This document shows, in pieces, positions 9,979 through 19,787 of a stretch of 64,000 bases of DNA. Within the stretch, counting starts at the first letter, position 1; each line of letters begins with the position of its first letter. This DNA comes from Metabacillus litoralis (lineage in GTDB: Bacteria; Bacillota; Bacilli; Bacillales; Bacillaceae): NCBI RefSeq assembly GCF_007994985.1, contig NZ_VOQF01000002.1, forward strand, positions 62,001-126,000, read 5' to 3'. The notes under the pieces were generated by a model. It made no database searches. It was not told the DNA's origin and saw only the letters and a program-made list of their open reading frames with translations. The position numbers were made by a program, and so were the translations under genes.

Positions 9979-11226
9979 TCATACGGTTTTCTTTAATAAA
10001 TCTTTTTCTTCATTTATACCTTCAATTATAATATTATTAGATTTATTAATCCTTCTATGATAATAATTTATAAATCTAATAGAAAACCCTTGAGTAAAAG
10101 GAAGAATGTTGAATAATGTAGAATAAACACCTATATCTTTTGTATCTCCTTGTGAGAAATCAATAGCGCCATTTCTTCTAGTTACCTTCATTAAGTACTC
10201 AATAGCACATTTAGAACTAGCTAAACACTCATCCGATATATCCTTTATTTTTGCCGCATTTACTAAAAACCACCCTAATGTTGCTGTAGTTGAAGAATCT
10301 GGCCTACTTTCGTTCCGTGTAACACACCAATTCCAACTACCATTTTCTTGTTGAAGGTTCATTGCAGTAGTAGCAAATCTTCTAACACTTTTTTCTAACA
10401 TTTTTTTATATTCTGGATATTCAGTTAGTTCATTCCATGAATCTATAAGACCTATAGCATACCAGCCAAGTCCTCTACCCCATCCAAACATACCAAGTGG
10501 TATTTTATTTTCAATTTTATATACATGACATGGAATAAAATAATCACACAACATTCCATACTTTTCAAATTCACAAATTTGTTTAATAGCTAATTCTATG
10601 CACTCATCTCTTTTATATCGTTTTCCATAACTTATTAAAAATGGACAGATGAATCCAATAGTATCAACATATCGATAGCTTTTCATAAAACTTCTATATT
10701 CAACTGTTCCATCTTTCCCAACATGGTCTATTATTAACTTCCATATTTCATCAAATGCTTCTTTATAATGATCCTTATTAATAAAGTCTAATTTCATAAT
10801 CGCATAAGCTAAAATAGCTCCATCAATATACTTAGGAACAGCTCTCCATTTTCCATTTTCATCAAATTTTTTATTTAAATATTTTATTACTGCTTTTTCA
10901 ATCTCTCTATCTTTATTAACTTTCAAATACTCAGAAAGACCAAGAAGTAGTGAAGCTTCTTGCCAGTGTTGTATTGCATTATTCGAATAGTTTCCCTTTA
11001 AGATATCAATAAATACTAATCTAGTGTTATCAGTAACTTTAATTTTTGGAGTGCGTAAAAGCCAATCTCCACCTTTTTTTGTAATGACATTATTCCATTT
11101 ATATTTATCTCTATATCTCCCTATCCGCAACCTCAAAACCCAATTTGTAATACTCGGAAATACATCCATTGTTATTACTATGAGAATAAAAAGACAGCTA
11201 ATACTAATTAGAATATCAAATATCAT
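9979..11226 (-). CDS. Membrane-anchored GH88/GH105-like protein
   Basis: 415 residues. Residues 1-24 form a membrane segment, followed by a basic stretch (RLRIGRYRDKYK). The rest looks like the alpha/alpha-barrel of unsaturated uronyl hydrolases of families GH88/GH105, with the signature GWGRGLGWYAIGLIDS and a late SSTTATLGWFLVNA. Those enzymes remove the 4,5-unsaturated uronic acid left by polysaccharide lyases. The basic residues after the membrane segment would favour a cytoplasmic catalytic domain by the positive-inside rule. A lyase-like beta-helix protein at the far end of the locus makes a functional pair conceivable. Family assignment is from recalled motifs. Confidence 0.65.
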   Translation of the reverse strand: MIFDILISISCLFILIVITMDVFPSITNWVLRLRIGRYRDKYKWNNVITKKGGDWLLRTPKIKVTDNTRLVFIDILKGNYSNNAIQHWQEASLLLGLSEYLKVNKDREIEKAVIKYLNKKFDENGKWRAVPKYIDGAILAYAIMKLDFINKDHYKEAFDEIWKLIIDHVGKDGTVEYRSFMKSYRYVDTIGFICPFLISYGKRYKRDECIELAIKQICEFEKYGMLCDYFIPCHVYKIENKIPLGMFGWGRGLGWYAIGLIDSWNELTEYPEYKKMLEKSVRRFATTAMNLQQENGSWNWCVTRNESRPDSSTTATLGWFLVNAAKIKDISDECLASSKCAIEYLMKVTRRNGAIDFSQGDTKDIGVYSTLFNILPFTQGFSIRFINYYHRRINKSNNIIIEGINEEKDLLKKTV

Positions 11227-11281
11227 TTATAAATATCCTCTCATTTTATAAGTAAAAGTATAGACACTTTAACCTTTTATT

Positions 11282-12475
11282 CTAACCTAATAGCTTATAA
11301 AGTTTTTTCACTTCAGCTTGTGTACTTAAATTTAGATTCAATAAATTACTGGTTAACTTATTTCTCAGCTCTTTATTTGTTATCATTTTTTCTATACCTT
11401 CAGCGATACTTTTTTCGTTCATTGCTACAATAAGTCCATTTTCATTATGTGTGATTTGATCTTTGGCTGTGCTAAAATCGGTAATGATGATTGGTTTACT
11501 TAATATCTTTGCCTCATCTATAGCTATTGACTTACCTTCATATCTTGAAGTTTGGACATAAATATCTGCATGTTTAATATACGGATAAGGATTTGATTTC
11601 AACCCTAACAAATAAAAATGTTTTTCTAAATTAAATTTTTCTATTAATTTTGTTAATTTCCCCCGTTCATCTCCCTCACCTATTACGTTCCATTTTATGT
11701 TGTAACCTTTTTCCACAAGATTTTTACAAGCATTTATAGCAAACTCATAACCTTTTTGGTAATGTAGCCTACCAATTGTCAAAATACTTATTTCATTATC
11801 CATTTTAACCGGTAAACCTGATTCCTTATAATTTGCCAATGAATTTATCATTAAAGGTGATACAATATTATAGATAATTTTTACTTTTTCACTTTCATCA
11901 GGAAATCTTTGTTTTAAAACAGCTGCACATTCCTTAGAGACTGTTATTATATGATCTAGCTTCCTAAAATAATGTCTATCGATTTTAGGATCCATTCCTA
12001 ATTTATCGTAATCATTATGAATCCACCCTATTTTTTGTGAAGAAATAACTTTATCTATACAAAAATAAGTAGATGACTTTTCTAAAAATCCTATAGTAGT
12101 ATCATACTTTTTATCCAAAACACTGAATGCTTTAGATAAGTATTTCCAGCTGCCTTGCTCTTTTTTAGATGTATCCTTAACTTTTTTATTCATTAAGGTA
12201 AACAATACTCTATTAAATGCAATAACAGGTTTTCCTTTTAAACCTAATTTAAGAATGGATTTTAACAAAGGTTGACTAAAAATTCTATATGTTTCGGGTA
12301 ATGGTAAAACTTTTACCTGCCTCGGCAATAATTCCATGAATAACCCTTCATGATTAAATAAAAACAAATCTACATTATAAAGATCATAATCAATTTCAGC
12401 TAATAGATTTACTAAGCTCTTTTCTCCTCCTCCGGCTGCTAAACTCGGCATCACAAATAACAAGTTTTTTTTCAT
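11282..12475 (-). CDS. Glycosyltransferase family 4
   Basis: 397 residues from the ATG at 12475, chosen over an upstream in-frame start (12499) because GAGG lies just before it and the protein then begins MKKNLLFVMPSLAAGGGEKS, the normal GT4 N-terminus. ILTIGRLHYQKGYEFAINA opens the donor domain, and EGKSIAIDEA is the E-x7-E donor site. Very similar in pattern to the GT4 at 14707-15897 (TSRYEGK, IITDFSTA versus SSRYEGK, IITNYPTA), which suggests an old duplication within the cluster. It starts just past the end of the pyruvyltransferase gene, so translation is probably coupled. Confidence 0.85.
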   Translation of the reverse strand: MKKNLLFVMPSLAAGGGEKSLVNLLAEIDYDLYNVDLFLFNHEGLFMELLPRQVKVLPLPETYRIFSQPLLKSILKLGLKGKPVIAFNRVLFTLMNKKVKDTSKKEQGSWKYLSKAFSVLDKKYDTTIGFLEKSSTYFCIDKVISSQKIGWIHNDYDKLGMDPKIDRHYFRKLDHIITVSKECAAVLKQRFPDESEKVKIIYNIVSPLMINSLANYKESGLPVKMDNEISILTIGRLHYQKGYEFAINACKNLVEKGYNIKWNVIGEGDERGKLTKLIEKFNLEKHFYLLGLKSNPYPYIKHADIYVQTSRYEGKSIAIDEAKILSKPIIITDFSTAKDQITHNENGLIVAMNEKSIAEGIEKMITNKELRNKLTSNLLNLNLSTQAEVKKLYKLLG

Positions 12476-12482
12476 GTATTCC

Positions 12483-13649
12483 TCAGCCTTCTTCCGCAAT
12501 TTCGTGTAAATAATCTACTGCTTTATAAGACTTTCTCTTAATTTGAGGAATTGAATCTTGTAGTTTAAGAATAATATCATTTTCTTCCAAGACTAACTTG
12601 TCAAATGTAGCTTTTAATTTTTGACTATCCGATAACTCTGCTAAATTTAAAACAAATTTTTCTTCACCAAATAAATCTTTTGATATACCTTTAGACTTTA
12701 CACTGTATCCTAATACCATTGTGGGTACATGACAAGAATAGGCTGCAATAGTGGCATGAGTTCTTGCACCAATAAAGAATCTCATCCGAGCTATATATCC
12801 TTTATATTGTATGGCGTTTAGGTTATCTGGTAAAATGATCACTCTTTTTGTTTCTTTAAACTCAAGAAAATATTTATAAAGAATTTCATAATCATTGTTA
12901 CCTTCAGCAATTACATGTGGTGTAAGAGCTATAGTAAAGTCTGTTGTATTTAATATATGGTTAATTAGTTCTTTTACAGCAATTTGAGAATCCTTATTTT
13001 TTTTCCACACAAGAGGACTAAAATTTAACCCTACTGTCTTATGTTCTTTCCAACCATTAGGAAATGGAAGTTCTTCTTTTTCCATTGTAAAAGCGGGATC
13101 GGCACAAAGTTTTACATTAGTTAACCCCTTTTCTAGCAGCATATTATATGTCAAAGTTTCACGTGCTAAAATCAAATCAAAGAGCTTTAAATCTTTTAAT
13201 GTTCTTTCAGTTACATCTTCTTTTCCAATTGAACATCCCCATAAAACTAACTTTTTTCCTTGTTGTTTAATCGCCTTATCAATCTCAAAAAGTCCAGGTT
13301 GTTCACCATAACAATAGTTATCTCCACCGATTGAAAGACAGATATCTGAATTTTTTATATGTTTTATCGTATTATTTTCGGCTTTTCTAATTCCAAATGA
13401 TTCATCATTGAACAACTTTAATTTTATTGAAGATTGAAACCAATCATAAGAATATTTTTTTATATGATATGCTGAACTATCATATACACCATCTAATTTT
13501 GTAATGATTTGATCAGTCTCTGGTTTACCTGAAGCTAAATATACCTTTACTCCATTAATCTTTTCTTTGATTATATCAGTTGAAGATCGTACAATTGCTT
13601 CACATCCTCTATTAAGACTTCCACCGTGAGCAAACATTAAAATATTCAT
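12483..13649 (-). CDS. Polysaccharide pyruvyl transferase family protein
   Basis: 388 residues, CsaB/WcaK-like. Family members transfer pyruvate from PEP to a sugar to make an acidic ketal. Visible hallmarks are MNILMFAHGGSLNRGCEAIV at the N-terminus, LSIGGDNYCYGEQ, and FFIGARTHATIAAYSCHVPTM (the conserved R-x-H near the active site) in the C-terminal half. It sits between two transferases with overlapping or nearly abutting ends, as expected for an operon gene. Pyruvylation would give the EPS negative charge; the acceptor sugar is unknown. Confidence 0.85.
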   Translation of the reverse strand: MNILMFAHGGSLNRGCEAIVRSSTDIIKEKINGVKVYLASGKPETDQIITKLDGVYDSSAYHIKKYSYDWFQSSIKLKLFNDESFGIRKAENNTIKHIKNSDICLSIGGDNYCYGEQPGLFEIDKAIKQQGKKLVLWGCSIGKEDVTERTLKDLKLFDLILARETLTYNMLLEKGLTNVKLCADPAFTMEKEELPFPNGWKEHKTVGLNFSPLVWKKNKDSQIAVKELINHILNTTDFTIALTPHVIAEGNNDYEILYKYFLEFKETKRVIILPDNLNAIQYKGYIARMRFFIGARTHATIAAYSCHVPTMVLGYSVKSKGISKDLFGEEKFVLNLAELSDSQKLKATFDKLVLEENDIILKLQDSIPQIKRKSYKAVDYLHEIAEEG

Positions 13650-13652
13650 CTA

Positions 13653-14684
13653 TTACACTCCTTTGTTTCTAAATCTGCTATATCCTACAATAAAATATAA
13701 ACCTAAAGTAACTTTGAATTTTATTAAATGTATAAGAATATTTTCATATCTACCTAACCTATTATGTAAAGAAATATAAACACTTAGCGCTTCTCTTACA
13801 TTCCTGTTATGGACCATATTCCTTACATATATATACCTTTTATAAAAATTCACCTGGTCTGTTGGAGTAAAATAAACATGAATATATGACAATACATTTT
13901 TTATTAACTTTACAGATTTCAACTGTTTAAGTTTTTCCGAACTAATAATCTCCTTTACTTCTGGTACATCTGACTTATAAACTTCTAAAACTCTATGAAA
14001 GTAATCCTTTTGAGATATATTTCTTGTTGCACTCCCTATAACTTCTCTATAATGATAGCCACTATATTTTATATATATGAAACTATTTGCATAACAAAAA
14101 AAACGGATGTTAAACATTCCGTCTTCTCCTAAAGATACTTTATTTGGAAATCCCACTTGATAATCAGTTATTATTCTTCTACTAAAAAGTTTATTTACTA
14201 CTGTATTTAGGTTATCGTATTCCAATAAATATGGTAATAATTTATTTTCTATATTGTCTTTTTCTAATTTAATTTCATGTGGAAAGGGGTAACATACGAC
14301 ATTTCTTTTTCCATTCATTTCACTCGCTATGTTAGATATAATAGCATCACAATTATGTAATTTTACAGATTGATATAATACTTGATACATTTCTTTCTCA
14401 ATATAATCATCTGCATCAACAAAACCAACATACTCTCCTACAGCTACTTCCAGCCCCATATTTCTAGCAAAACTAACGCCTTTGTTGTCTTGATTAATTA
14501 ATTTAATCCTAGGATCAACTGCTTGATAAGATTCAATAACTTCTTTACTTTTATCTGTTGATCCATCATTTACAAAGATAAATTCACACTCTACTAATGT
14601 TTGTGCAATTAAAGATTCTATACAATGCGCAATATACTTTTCGGCATTATAAACAGGTATAATTACACTAACCTTTACGCTCAT
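13653..14684 (-). CDS. Glycosyltransferase family 2, EpsJ/EpsH-like
   Basis: 343 residues. VSVIIPVYNAEKYIAHCIES, FIFVNDGSTDKSKEVI and VGFVDADDYIEKEMYQ are the three GT-A motifs. The C-terminal half lacks obvious membrane spans but is rich in basic and aromatic residues, as is usual for membrane-associated EPS transferases. Four-base gap to the pyruvyltransferase gene downstream. It could be a functional counterpart of EpsJ, but the order differs and I leave it unnamed. Confidence 0.85.
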   Translation of the reverse strand: MSVKVSVIIPVYNAEKYIAHCIESLIAQTLVECEFIFVNDGSTDKSKEVIESYQAVDPRIKLINQDNKGVSFARNMGLEVAVGEYVGFVDADDYIEKEMYQVLYQSVKLHNCDAIISNIASEMNGKRNVVCYPFPHEIKLEKDNIENKLLPYLLEYDNLNTVVNKLFSRRIITDYQVGFPNKVSLGEDGMFNIRFFCYANSFIYIKYSGYHYREVIGSATRNISQKDYFHRVLEVYKSDVPEVKEIISSEKLKQLKSVKLIKNVLSYIHVYFTPTDQVNFYKRYIYVRNMVHNRNVREALSVYISLHNRLGRYENILIHLIKFKVTLGLYFIVGYSRFRNKGV

Positions 14685-14706
14685 ATTTTGCTCCTTTTTA
14701 ATTTTA

Positions 14707-15897
14707 TTAACCGATTAATTCATATAATTTATTTAATTCTTCAATATTACTATAATCATTTTCTTGTAAATTTTTGATCAAATTACTTTTTATAGTATCA
14801 TTATTAATCAACATTTCAATGCTTTCTGATAACCCCTCTGCACTTAACTCACATATAATCCCTTCAACCCCATCAATAAGCTGACCATTTGCAGTTGGAT
14901 AGTTTGTAATAATAATTGGCTTACCTAGAATTTTTGCTTCTGTTACTGTTACGGCTTTTCCCTCATATCTTGAGGATTGAACATATAGATCACAAGCATT
15001 TATAAAGGGATAGGGATTTGTCTTTTTTCCTAGTAATATAAAACTACTTTTTAGATTATATTTAACTATTAGATCTGTTAATTCTTTCTCATATCCCCCG
15101 TAACCAATAACATACCACTTAATATAAGTAAATCCTTTATTATGCAATATCTTTAATGCTTCTATCGCCATATCAAAGCCTTTTACATATGATAATCTAC
15201 CAACTGATAAAACATTGAAATTTTGGTCTGGAAAAGAGATATGATCCTGAGCCATTTTCTGAATAAAACTAGGTGCAGTAATATTTTCAAGTAATATTAT
15301 TTTACTTTCTAATGAAGGATATTTATTTAAAAATGAATTTGTACATTCTTCCGAAATTGATACAATATGATCAAACTTTGACCAAATACTAAGATCCAAA
15401 TTATTATCTATGTCTAACTTGCTATAGTCGGTATGAATCCAGCCTATCTTTTTATCTGCATCAACATTTCTCTCAACGATATTATGAGGCCATGCATAAC
15501 TAATAGCTACATCATATTTCTTCTTAAACTTCGGTAGAATATATGATGAAAATTTTTGAACTAGTTGCATCTGAATATAACCAGAACCTTCTTCTAGATT
15601 CCACTTTCTAGCCTTTCTTTCTGCTAAATACCTACTTATAAGTCTGACAAATGAAGTAGTCATATGACCTTCTTTTATACATTCCTTAACAGGTCTTCGA
15701 AATACTGTATACTTAGATATTTCTGGTAGGATATTAACTTTTTTCGGTATTTGATTCAAGAGATCCCCTTTCTGCTCACATATAAATAAGTCTACATTAT
15801 ATTTATGATAATCAAAGCTTTCTAACATATTAATTAAGCTTCTTTCAATTCCACCAATCTCCATATCAAACACTGTAATAAGAATGTTTTTTTTCAT
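14707..15897 (-). CDS. Glycosyltransferase family 4
   Basis: 396 residues from the ATG at 15897 (AGAGG upstream); an in-frame start at 15915 would add six atypical residues. The protein then begins MKKNILITVFDMEIGGIERS. NVLSVGRLSYVKGFDMAIEA and EGKAVTVTEA are the donor-domain entry and the E-x7-E motif. It is a paralogue of the gene at 11282-12475. Part of the variable block of the eps cluster. Confidence 0.85.
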   Translation of the reverse strand: MKKNILITVFDMEIGGIERSLINMLESFDYHKYNVDLFICEQKGDLLNQIPKKVNILPEISKYTVFRRPVKECIKEGHMTTSFVRLISRYLAERKARKWNLEEGSGYIQMQLVQKFSSYILPKFKKKYDVAISYAWPHNIVERNVDADKKIGWIHTDYSKLDIDNNLDLSIWSKFDHIVSISEECTNSFLNKYPSLESKIILLENITAPSFIQKMAQDHISFPDQNFNVLSVGRLSYVKGFDMAIEALKILHNKGFTYIKWYVIGYGGYEKELTDLIVKYNLKSSFILLGKKTNPYPFINACDLYVQSSRYEGKAVTVTEAKILGKPIIITNYPTANGQLIDGVEGIICELSAEGLSESIEMLINNDTIKSNLIKNLQENDYSNIEELNKLYELIG

Positions 15898-15933
15898 TTT
15901 GCTAACCTCTATCACTTAATTTCATTAATCATT

Positions 15934-16569
15934 TTAATTTGCTTCGGATATATATCGATCTTTGTTAATAATATTTTTTATAATAGTATCTCTTTTATTG
16001 AAAAATATAGAGTTGGCTGGAACCTTTCCTTTTACAACACTACCTGCACCTATTACTGTATTATCTCCTATTACTGTGTCCCGAAGAATAACTACATTAG
16101 AACCGATCCATACATTGTCACCTATAATTACTTGACCTCTAATAAGATGATCTATACTGGTTTCTTTATAATTATGATCATGGTCATTTATACAAACATT
16201 TGGTGCAATTTTTGTGTTCTTCCCTATTGAAATTTTATTAACACAGTTAATATTACAATTATCATTTATAAAAACATTGTCTTTCAGTATTAATTCACCA
16301 TGATAATCAATTCTAATACTTGTATTTTTCCTTATAAATACATATTTCCCAATGAAAACTCTTGAATTTTTATTAAAGATTTCAATTTGACTTTGTGATT
16401 GCAATGAATAGATTGAAGATTTAATATTTTTAAAATAAACTAATTTATAAAAAGAACCTCTTAGGATCCCTAATAAATGAGAAAAGAACATAATAAAAGA
16501 ATAATATATTCCTCTATTCTTTCCTTCAGACATTAAAGTCTTTATAATCTTCAAAACTAATTTAGACAT
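15934..16569 (-). CDS. Left-handed beta-helix acyltransferase (WcaF/Maa type)
   Basis: 211 residues. From about residue 65 it shows hexapeptide repeats (IGKYVFIRKNTSI, LILKDNVFINDNCNI, ISIGKNTKIAPNVCI, VIIGDNVWIGSNVVIL). A characteristic INDHDHNY loop precedes the C-terminal turns, as in O-acetyltransferases acting on sugars. It probably O-acetylates a residue of the EPS using acetyl-CoA. The N-terminal ~50 residues are hydrophobic and basic and may lie on the membrane. Confidence 0.85.
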   Translation of the reverse strand: MSKLVLKIIKTLMSEGKNRGIYYSFIMFFSHLLGILRGSFYKLVYFKNIKSSIYSLQSQSQIEIFNKNSRVFIGKYVFIRKNTSIRIDYHGELILKDNVFINDNCNINCVNKISIGKNTKIAPNVCINDHDHNYKETSIDHLIRGQVIIGDNVWIGSNVVILRDTVIGDNTVIGAGSVVKGKVPANSIFFNKRDTIIKNIINKDRYISEAN

Positions 16570-16592
16570 TGTATATCTCCTTCGGGAATAAA

Positions 16593-17324
16593 TTATCTTA
16601 AACTATTTCTTATTCTGGCAATATTATTTCCTCCAATTACTTTAGCAATAATTGTTTTAATATTACTTTTCATTCTAGCTTTAAGTGGCAACCAACTCTT
16701 ATAAAAATGATGAATAGTATAGGTATTATCTGTTTTAAGGTTTCTACAATTGATGTAATCATATGGTGAAAAATATTCTTGAGGATAAAAAGTACCTTTA
16801 CCCTTTATTTGTTGAAATGTCCCATCTGCATTTAATCCCATGCCTTTTAACAGACTTGTTACAATCACCACATTTGTTAAGTCATCGCAGCTTCCGTTTT
16901 CTTTATAGAAGCTCTTATTTTTGTATGAATCTAAAAATTGCTTAATGATAAAATTCCCCTTTTTGGCACCGATAGTGCTTGTAGCTATAAAATTTTCCTG
17001 TTCAAATCCCCAAAAAGAATCATGATGCAAAAAAATATCAAATGATTTATATACCTCTACATCTGTATCTAGATAAATTCCTCCAAATTTGTATAAAGCA
17101 TAAACTCTAACGAAATCACTCACAAAAGCAAACTTTTTTTCTCCATAAGCTTCACGTACATATTTATTGCTATTGATGTCAAAATTGTGTTCATTCCATT
17201 CTATAATTTCATAACCTGGGAGGTTTTGCTTCCAGCTCTTTATGCATTTTTGTACAATGTCAGGCTTTTCTTTTCCACCGAACCAACAGTAATGGATTTT
17301 TTTAGGAATTATACTATTACTCAC
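16593..17324 (-). CDS. GT32-family glycosyltransferase (DXD sugar-binding)
   Basis: 243 residues. IPKKIHYCWFGG at the N-terminus, KFAFVSDFVRVYALYKFGG and IYLDTDVEV (the DXD metal/sugar-nucleotide motif) are diagnostic of the Och1/capsular GT32 group. Retaining transferases of this group add hexoses or hexosamines. It lies directly downstream of epsN, at the junction between the conserved eps core and the variable block. Confidence 0.88.
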   Translation of the reverse strand: MSNSIIPKKIHYCWFGGKEKPDIVQKCIKSWKQNLPGYEIIEWNEHNFDINSNKYVREAYGEKKFAFVSDFVRVYALYKFGGIYLDTDVEVYKSFDIFLHHDSFWGFEQENFIATSTIGAKKGNFIIKQFLDSYKNKSFYKENGSCDDLTNVVIVTSLLKGMGLNADGTFQQIKGKGTFYPQEYFSPYDYINCRNLKTDNTYTIHHFYKSWLPLKARMKSNIKTIIAKVIGGNNIARIRNSLR

Positions 17325-17358
17325 TGTTTTACCTCCCTTCTATTTTTTTCATTAGAAA

Positions 17359-18525
17359 CTAAACTTTAACTTTTAAACAGTTTTTAACAATAGCAATCAC
17401 TCTATTTTGGTCCTCAATAGTCATGTTTGATCCAGAAGGTAAACATAACCCACCTTCAAATAAATCCTCAGAAACATTCATATTTTCGGTATGTGGATAA
17501 TATTTCGTGCCTTCAAATAGTGGTTGCATATGAAGTGGCTTCCAGACTGGTCGTGCCTCTATATTCTCATCAGCCAAACTCTTTAATAGATAATCTTTAG
17601 GAAATCCTGTTACACTCTCGTTAATTGTTAATGCTGTAAGCCAACGATTTGTACTAGTTTCAATAAGTTCTGGCATAAAAGTTACTCCTGGTAATAGCCC
17701 TAACTCATTTTTATAACGTTCGAATAATAACCTTCTGGCTTTAACTCTTTCTTCTAAAACCTCTAATTGCCCCCGACCAATCCCAGCTAGGATATTACTC
17801 ATCCGGTAATTAAAACCAAGTGTACTATGTTGATAATGAGGAGCTGGATCCTTTGCTTGTGTCGCTAAAAATCTTGCTTTATTTATTAGCTCTCGATCAT
17901 CTGAGACAAGCATTCCTCCGCTTGATGTAGAAATAATTTTATTTCCGTTAAAAGAATAAACTCCAAACTTTCCAAGAGTACCACTAGGTTTACCCTTATA
18001 AAAAGAACCTAATGATTCTGCTGCATCCTCTATAATTGGTACACCATATTGATTACATAAAGTAATAATTTCATCCATTTTTGCACTTTGTCCATACAAA
18101 TGAACAACAATTACTGCCTTTGGTAATTTCCCACTCTTATAAGCATCTTCCATTGCCTTCTTTAAAGCGATAGGCGACATATTCCATGAATCTGGTTCTG
18201 AGTCTATAAAAATAGGTACTGCTCCTTGATAGAGAATTGGATTAGCACTGGCCACAAAAGTTAAAGTTGAGCAAAAGACTATATCGCCCTGTTTTATATC
18301 TAATAAAGAAAGAGCCAGATGAATAGCTGCAGTTCCTGAACTTACTGCTGCAGCATCACTGACTCCTAAATAATTAGCTATTTCTTTTTCAAAAGCATCT
18401 ACATTTGGACCTAGTGGGGCAATCCAATTTGTTTCAAATGCTTCTTTTATATACTTTATTTCTCTTCCACTCATATGTGGAGTAGAAAGAAATATCCTTT
18501 TATTTGTTTCATTCAATTTATTCAC
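17359..18525 (-). CDS. epsN: PLP-dependent aminotransferase EpsN (DegT/DnrJ/EryC1/StrS family)
   Basis: 388 residues. It is expected to aminate the 4-keto sugar made by EpsC (UDP-2-acetamido-4-keto-2,6-dideoxyhexose), the second step of the diacetylbacillosamine pathway. FLSTPHMSGREIKYIKEAF at the N-terminus, SSGTAAIHLAL, EDAAESLGS and the PLP lysine in FNGNKIISTSSGGM (about Lys196) are visible. It abuts epsM with no gap (18525/18526), the same order as in B. subtilis (epsL-M-N). Confidence 0.93.
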   Translation of the reverse strand: MNKLNETNKRIFLSTPHMSGREIKYIKEAFETNWIAPLGPNVDAFEKEIANYLGVSDAAAVSSGTAAIHLALSLLDIKQGDIVFCSTLTFVASANPILYQGAVPIFIDSEPDSWNMSPIALKKAMEDAYKSGKLPKAVIVVHLYGQSAKMDEIITLCNQYGVPIIEDAAESLGSFYKGKPSGTLGKFGVYSFNGNKIISTSSGGMLVSDDRELINKARFLATQAKDPAPHYQHSTLGFNYRMSNILAGIGRGQLEVLEERVKARRLLFERYKNELGLLPGVTFMPELIETSTNRWLTALTINESVTGFPKDYLLKSLADENIEARPVWKPLHMQPLFEGTKYYPHTENMNVSEDLFEGGLCLPSGSNMTIEDQNRVIAIVKNCLKVKV

Positions 18526-19164
18526 CTACATCCTCTGTAGAGTTATTTTTAACTTAGCAGGAACTCCTGTGGCTACACAGTTCGCAGGAATATCATCGAT
18601 AACAGCAGCACCAGCCCCAATAACAGACCATTCTCCAATTGATACAAGAGGTATAACTGATGCTCCCGCCCCAATGTGTGCACCTTCATTTATTGTCACA
18701 GAACCCGTTAAAGTAGCATTCGGTGATATATGTACAAAATCACTTATTTCATTATCATGTTCCACTATTGCTCCTGTATTGATAATCGATTGTTTTCCAA
18801 TTAGTGAGTTTGCATTAATTACAGCTCTCGCCATAATGACCGTACCTGATTCTATTGTTGCACTTGGACTAACGATAGCAGATTTGTGAATCAAGGTCGC
18901 ATAATAATCAGAGGATAAGTCTAATTGTTCAAAGATGCTTTTTCGTATCTTGTTATCTCCAATTCCTATTATAAATTTTACGTTGTCTATCCTACTAATA
19001 ATATTTTGAGCAGATGAAATGGGACCTGAAAATTGATCATTTTCATAATGATAGTCTTTGTATTTATCATCTAAGTAGCCAATTACCTTATTTTCTTTAT
19101 ATGAGAGAATTATATCTTTAATTACTTTGCTATGTCCGCCTTGACCAATTAGAACTATTTTCAT
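18526..19164 (-). CDS. epsM: Sugar O/N-acetyltransferase EpsM (PglD-like)
   Basis: 212 residues. The N-terminal nucleotide-sugar binding fold starts [20 protein letters not shown] left-handed beta-helix of hexapeptide repeats covers about residues 95-205 ([20 protein letters not shown], then [16 protein letters not shown]), ending VATGVPAKL. It should acetylate the 4-amino group left by EpsN to give UDP-diacetylbacillosamine. It overlaps epsL by four bases (ATGA type), so translation is coupled. Confidence 0.93.
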   Translation of the reverse strand: MKIVLIGQGGHSKVIKDIILSYKENKVIGYLDDKYKDYHYENDQFSGPISSAQNIISRIDNVKFIIGIGDNKIRKSIFEQLDLSSDYYATLIHKSAIVSPSATIESGTVIMARAVINANSLIGKQSIINTGAIVEHDNEISDFVHISPNATLTGSVTINEGAHIGAGASVIPLVSIGEWSVIGAGAAVIDDIPANCVATGVPAKLKITLQRM

Positions 19165-19784
19165 CCATGCTCCTCTCTTACTGTCATATTAGAACCTTTA
19201 AATTTTTCAATTGTTGCATTTCCTTGTTGATTAATTCCCTCGGATTTTAAAACCTTCCCTACTGTCAAAATTAAAATCTTCATATCTAGTAGAAAGGATT
19301 GATTTTGAACATACCATATATCTAATTCAAATTTTTCCTCCCATGAGATACTGTTTCTTCCATTAATTTGCGCCCACCCCGTAATTCCTGGTTTAACATC
19401 ATGACGCTTTTTTTGTTCATCTGTATATAGTGGTAAATATTCCATTAATAACGGTCTTGGACCAACTATACTAATATCACCTTTTAGTACATTAAATAAC
19501 TGTGGAAATTCATCTAAACTATATTTTCTTAGAAACTTTCCAAAATAAGTTAATCGTTGATGATCAGGAAGCATAACTCCATTTTCATCTCTTTCGCTTG
19601 TCATAGTACGGAATTTATAAAAATAAAAGGAAGAACCATGTAATCCAGGGCGTACTTGTTTAAATAAGATTGGAGACCCTAGTTTTACCTTCACAAAACA
19701 AGCCAAGATAACAATAATCGGGAAGAGACAGATTAATAATATTAATGAGAAAATGACATCAAATATTCTCTTAATCTCACTCAC
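19161..19784 (-). CDS. epsL: Initiating sugar-phosphate transferase EpsL
   Basis: 207 residues, bacterial sugar transferase family. It should load the first sugar phosphate (bacillosamine type) onto undecaprenyl phosphate at the membrane. One N-terminal membrane span ([20 protein letters not shown]), [43 protein letters not shown] and [13 protein letters not shown] are the family blocks. The GTG at 19784 overlaps the AGGAGG ribosome site, which is too close; an ATT three codons downstream (19775) has normal spacing, so the true start is uncertain. Confidence 0.93.
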   Translation of the reverse strand: MSEIKRIFDVIFSLILLICLFPIIVILACFVKVKLGSPILFKQVRPGLHGSSFYFYKFRTMTSERDENGVMLPDHQRLTYFGKFLRKYSLDEFPQLFNVLKGDISIVGPRPLLMEYLPLYTDEQKKRHDVKPGITGWAQINGRNSISWEEKFELDIWYVQNQSFLLDMKILILTVGKVLKSEGINQQGNATIEKFKGSNMTVREEHG

Positions 19785-19787
19785 CTC

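Noticed and set aside
18569-18889. 106-codon plus-strand ORF inside epsM
   Set aside because: Antisense shadow of the hexapeptide-repeat coding region; no ribosome site.
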